DNA from: a bacterium
GTDB taxonomy: Bacteria > UBA9089 > UBA9088 > JAGUXG01
Assembly: GCA_030018505.1 (NCBI GenBank)
Contig: JASEHO010000068.1
Location: 1-8,118, forward strand
Direction of reading: 5' to 3'
Length of the DNA: 8,118 bases
Below the pieces are notes generated by a model, which did not search any database, had not been told where the DNA came from, and saw nothing but the letters and a program-made list of their open reading frames with translations. Shown piece after piece: positions 6,385-8,118 of this stretch (position 1 is its first letter; every line of letters begins with the position of its first letter). Both the position numbers and the translations under genes were made by a program.

Positions 6385-6636
6385 TCAACCTCTCTTCTCT
6401 ATCCCCAAAACAAAGGCAATGACTGAGGCTATGGCATTGTAAAGGGAGGGTGGTATCTCCTCATCAAGGTAGAGTTTGGAAAGGATTAGGGCTAAATCTG
6501 GGTCTATGTGGATGGGTATCTTGTGCTCCCTGGCTATCTCAATAATTCTCTCAGCCACCTGACCCTGGCCCTTTGCCACGAGGAGAGGCGCCCTATCTCT
6601 ATCCATCTTATATCTTAAAGCAACAGCCTTCTTCAT
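6385..6636 (-). CDS. FlhB C-terminal domain homologue (YlqH/FlhX type)
   Basis: This 83-residue protein corresponds to only the cytoplasmic C-terminal domain of the flagellar/type III export switch FlhB. It opens with AVALRYKMD, which aligns just after the NPTH self-cleavage site of full FlhB. It continues with APLLVAKGQGQVAERI (17-32), EIAREHKIPI (33-42), DPDLALILS (45-53), EEIPPSLYNAIASVIAFV (59-76). The protein thus equals the piece released by FlhB autocleavage; the membrane domain and NPTH motif are absent. Free-standing homologues (YlqH in Bacillus) are known and their role is unclear. The start ATG 6636 overlaps the upstream stop as ATGA, so it is translationally coupled to the fliK-like gene. 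A complete gene rather than a remnant is likely, because the frame is clean and tightly packed. Confidence 0.85.
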   Translation of the reverse strand: MKKAVALRYKMDRDRAPLLVAKGQGQVAERIIEIAREHKIPIHIDPDLALILSKLYLDEEIPPSLYNAIASVIAFVLGIEKRG

Positions 6637-7028
6637 ACTTCAATATCTATCTTAAACTGCTTACAGATATTCTTTGCCAGCACAACATCAATCTTAGCTA
6701 TACCCAGCATTGCAGAGAGAAGAGGAAGGTTCTCCTTTATATGAGAGGCAGCAGAAGAGTCTTCGCACTTTACTGAACAATGGAGCTGACCTATCTCTTT
6801 GGTGAGCTGGACAGAGACTATGCCCAATGATTTTAACCTGAAAAAGAGAATGATCTTTAGGACACCTCCCTTTTCTTCCTTTCTCAAAACTATCTCCTCT
6901 ACCTCTGCATCCTGGTCCTCTAATCTTTTGGGTGTAGTCAGCATATCCTCTCTGGCCATTATAGCCCCGTCATCAGAATCCTCTTCTTCTAATTGTGTTT
7001 CAAAACAAGATATCGGCTCTATCTCCAT
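6633..7028 (-). CDS. Small FliK C-terminal-domain-like protein (YlqG-like)
   Basis: A 131-residue protein with an acidic, low-complexity N-terminal third (runs EEEDSDD and DQDAEVEEI in residues 14-46) and a folded C-terminal part (about 54-131). The stretch LGIVSVQLTKEIGQLHCSV (68-86), followed by helices ending in LLSAMLGI (93-100), follows the pattern of the FliK hook-length control C-terminal domain: LG, alternating hydrophobics, G-x-L, then L...L...LG. FliK-C contacts FlhB-C during the export switch, and the next gene encodes an isolated FlhB-C. I infer a cognate mini-pair like ylqG-ylqH of Bacillus. The start chosen is ATG 7028, overlapping the lptF/G-like stop by ten bases. A longer TTG start at 7133 would add 35 residues wholly inside the upstream gene and is less likely. 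The similarity is weak. Confidence 0.6.
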   Translation of the reverse strand: MEIEPISCFETQLEEEDSDDGAIMAREDMLTTPKRLEDQDAEVEEIVLRKEEKGGVLKIILFFRLKSLGIVSVQLTKEIGQLHCSVKCEDSSAASHIKENLPLLSAMLGIAKIDVVLAKNICKQFKIDIEV

Positions 7029-8029
7029 ACCAATTTTACCGCGATAGCTAAGGCCATCAGATTTGCACCCCACCCAGAAAGCATCGGCGAGCAAACAAGA
7101 CTCAATGACCTCAAAAATAGATTCATCTCCCAATAAAAGAAGGAGAGAACAAGCGCCAAACCAAAGCTGGCATACAAGCCAACCTTAAAACCTCTGGTAA
7201 TGATACCAAGGCCCAGCAAGGCTAAAATAAATGGAGAAAAGCTGAAAGATGTCCGAAAATGAAACTCTGTCTTTGCTTTTCTGTTGGCCAGACCATAGCT
7301 TTCAGTCAGTCTCATTGCCCTAAAAAGCTCGGTTAAACTCAGTTCCTCTATCTTTTCACATTTTAAGATTAAAGAGAGAGCCTTTGGGTCTGGAAGGAAA
7401 ACCCTTCTTTTATTAAACCTCTTCTCCTCAACAACCTCTCCATTCTCTATTCTCCTCTCTATACCGTTTGAAAGTAACCATCCCTGATGATACTCACCTT
7501 TTTCTGCATAAAGCTCTTTTCCAGTTGTCTGAATTCTGATTGAGGATAAAGAATTTCCATTAAGATTGCCTATACTGATAAAATGCTCTCCTATCTTGAG
7601 GTAGAGCTTATTATTCTGCTGGCTACCACCCATTAGCTGTTTATATTCCTTATAGGCTACTGGAAGAAGAGTCTCGTTAAGATAGAGCAGGCTCAAACTT
7701 AAAAGTAGAGAGATGGCTGAAACTATGGCTATTATCGGCATAAAAGAGATGCCAGAACTACTTATTGCCGTAAGTTCATTATTGGCTGACATCCTTCCTG
7801 AAAAAGAGAGAACAGCCAAAAGTATGGAGATGGGTGTGGCAATAAAGGTGTTCTCAGGAATTTGCAAGAGAAGAGATCTTGCTATCAGAAAGAGGCTTGT
7901 CTGGCTTTCCAAAAACCTGTCTAAGGAGGAGACAACTTGACCTATGAGAAGTAGCCCATTTATAAGAATGAAAGAGAGAAAAAAGGGCTTCATCAACCCC
8001 CTTATTAAATAACAGGTTAATACCTTCAT
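7019..8029 (-). CDS. LptF/LptG-family lipopolysaccharide export permease
   Basis: LptF and LptG form the inner membrane core of the LptB2FG transporter that extracts lipopolysaccharide for delivery to the outer membrane. The 336-residue protein has the family layout: N-terminal YLIRGLMKPFFLSF (7-20), three membrane segments (about 15-33, 62-80, 99-117), the cytoplasmic loop ANNELTAISSSGIS (82-95), a periplasmic beta-rich domain (about 120-240) and three more segments (about 258-277, 282-299, 318-334). Only one copy is present; the partner must be elsewhere, and I cannot tell LptF from LptG. ATG 8029 matches the family N-terminus but has no Shine-Dalgarno. ATG 7993 has AGGGGG just upstream but would cut the conserved N-terminal helix. 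Repeat element C begins only eight bases upstream. It is the first visible gene of the minus-strand string. Confidence 0.9.
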   Translation of the reverse strand: MKVLTCYLIRGLMKPFFLSFILINGLLLIGQVVSSLDRFLESQTSLFLIARSLLLQIPENTFIATPISILLAVLSFSGRMSANNELTAISSSGISFMPIIAIVSAISLLLSLSLLYLNETLLPVAYKEYKQLMGGSQQNNKLYLKIGEHFISIGNLNGNSLSSIRIQTTGKELYAEKGEYHQGWLLSNGIERRIENGEVVEEKRFNKRRVFLPDPKALSLILKCEKIEELSLTELFRAMRLTESYGLANRKAKTEFHFRTSFSFSPFILALLGLGIITRGFKVGLYASFGLALVLSFFYWEMNLFLRSLSLVCSPMLSGWGANLMALAIAVKLVWR

Positions 8030-8036
8030 TTTTTTC

Positions 8037-8118
8037 GTAACTATTTAGCCAGGCAAAGCAAATCAGGTAAAAAGGGAATTCAATGTAAAATTATCAATTA
8101 GCAATTATCAATTAACAT
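8037..8118 (+). repeat. Dispersed repeat element C, cut by window edge
   Basis: It begins GTAACTATTTAGCCAGG, close to the minus-strand end of element B. It then carries the box seen at 521-538, and ends in exact 7-base register: TGTAAAA (8084), TTATCAA (8091), TTAGCAA (8098), TTATCAA (8105), TTAACAT (8112). Positions 8072-8116 match element B at 40 of 45. Any promoter for the lptF/G-like gene within about 80 bases must lie in this element; I see only poor matches there. Confidence 0.65.

Noticed and set aside
6383..6480. TPP riboswitch ahead of thiC
   Set aside because: The space is occupied by the flhB-like coding sequence, and no thi-box sequence is recognisable there.
6385..7028. Type III secretion or flagellar gene cluster
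   Set aside because: Only two isolated C-terminal domains are present. No membrane export gate, ATPase or structural gene is in the window.
7029..7133. 35-residue N-terminal extension of the FliK-like protein from a TTG codon
   Set aside because: It lies wholly inside the lptF/G-like gene in another frame. The ATG at 7028 gives a normal ten-base coupled overlap.

Overview
The window looks like chromosomal core sequence from a diderm (Gram-negative-type) bacterium, AT-rich by eye. The diderm call rests on an LptF/LptG-type lipopolysaccharide export permease and a Wzy/O-antigen-ligase-type membrane protein. I cannot name the phylum. The mix of ylqG/ylqH-like small flagellar relics, a short-form ThiC, leaderless-looking promoters and interspersed heptad repeats would fit an uncultured candidate-phylum bacterium, but that is a guess.

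Layout. 1-402 holds no gene I can defend, only three small hairpins and a possible promoter. 403-507 (+) encodes a 34-residue lysine-rich microprotein behind a strong ribosome binding site. 508-691 is a repeat-rich spacer. 692-2818 (-) is a large O-antigen ligase/polymerase-like protein with a C-terminal TPR region. 2819-2917 is a compact divergent control region. It has two promoters with exact TTGACA -35 boxes, a small palindrome between them, and start codons so close to the -10 boxes that both mRNAs should be leaderless or nearly so. 2918-4132 (+) is moeA. 4133-4296 is a palindromic repeat between converging genes. 4297-8029 (-) is one dense gene string, transcribed in the order lptF/G-like, fliK-C-like, flhB-C-like, thiC, rplM, rpsI. 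The first four are overlapping or nearly abutting. rplM-rpsI has its own promoter in the 60-bp gap behind thiC. 8037-8118 is another repeat copy that runs off the right edge.

How the genes fit together. rplM-rpsI is the classical L13-S9 ribosomal pair. moeA (molybdenum cofactor) and thiC (thiamine pyrimidine) are cofactor biosynthesis genes. The LptF/G-like and Wzy-like proteins belong to envelope polysaccharide or lipid biogenesis. The fliK-like/flhB-like pair encodes only the C-terminal domains of two flagellar export-switch proteins, with no other flagellar gene in view.

The least expected signal is non-coding. Three intergenic regions (about 515-695, 4121-4297 and 8037-8118) carry related, MITE-like imperfect palindromes. 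Their ends read GTAAC...TTTA, and their interiors are built from degenerate 7-bp units (TTATCAA/TTAGCAA in two, GGTAATC/GGTTACC in the third). They lie flush against stop codons and appear to supply the last codons and stop of moeA. I see no defence system, CRISPR, tRNA, rRNA or transposase gene.
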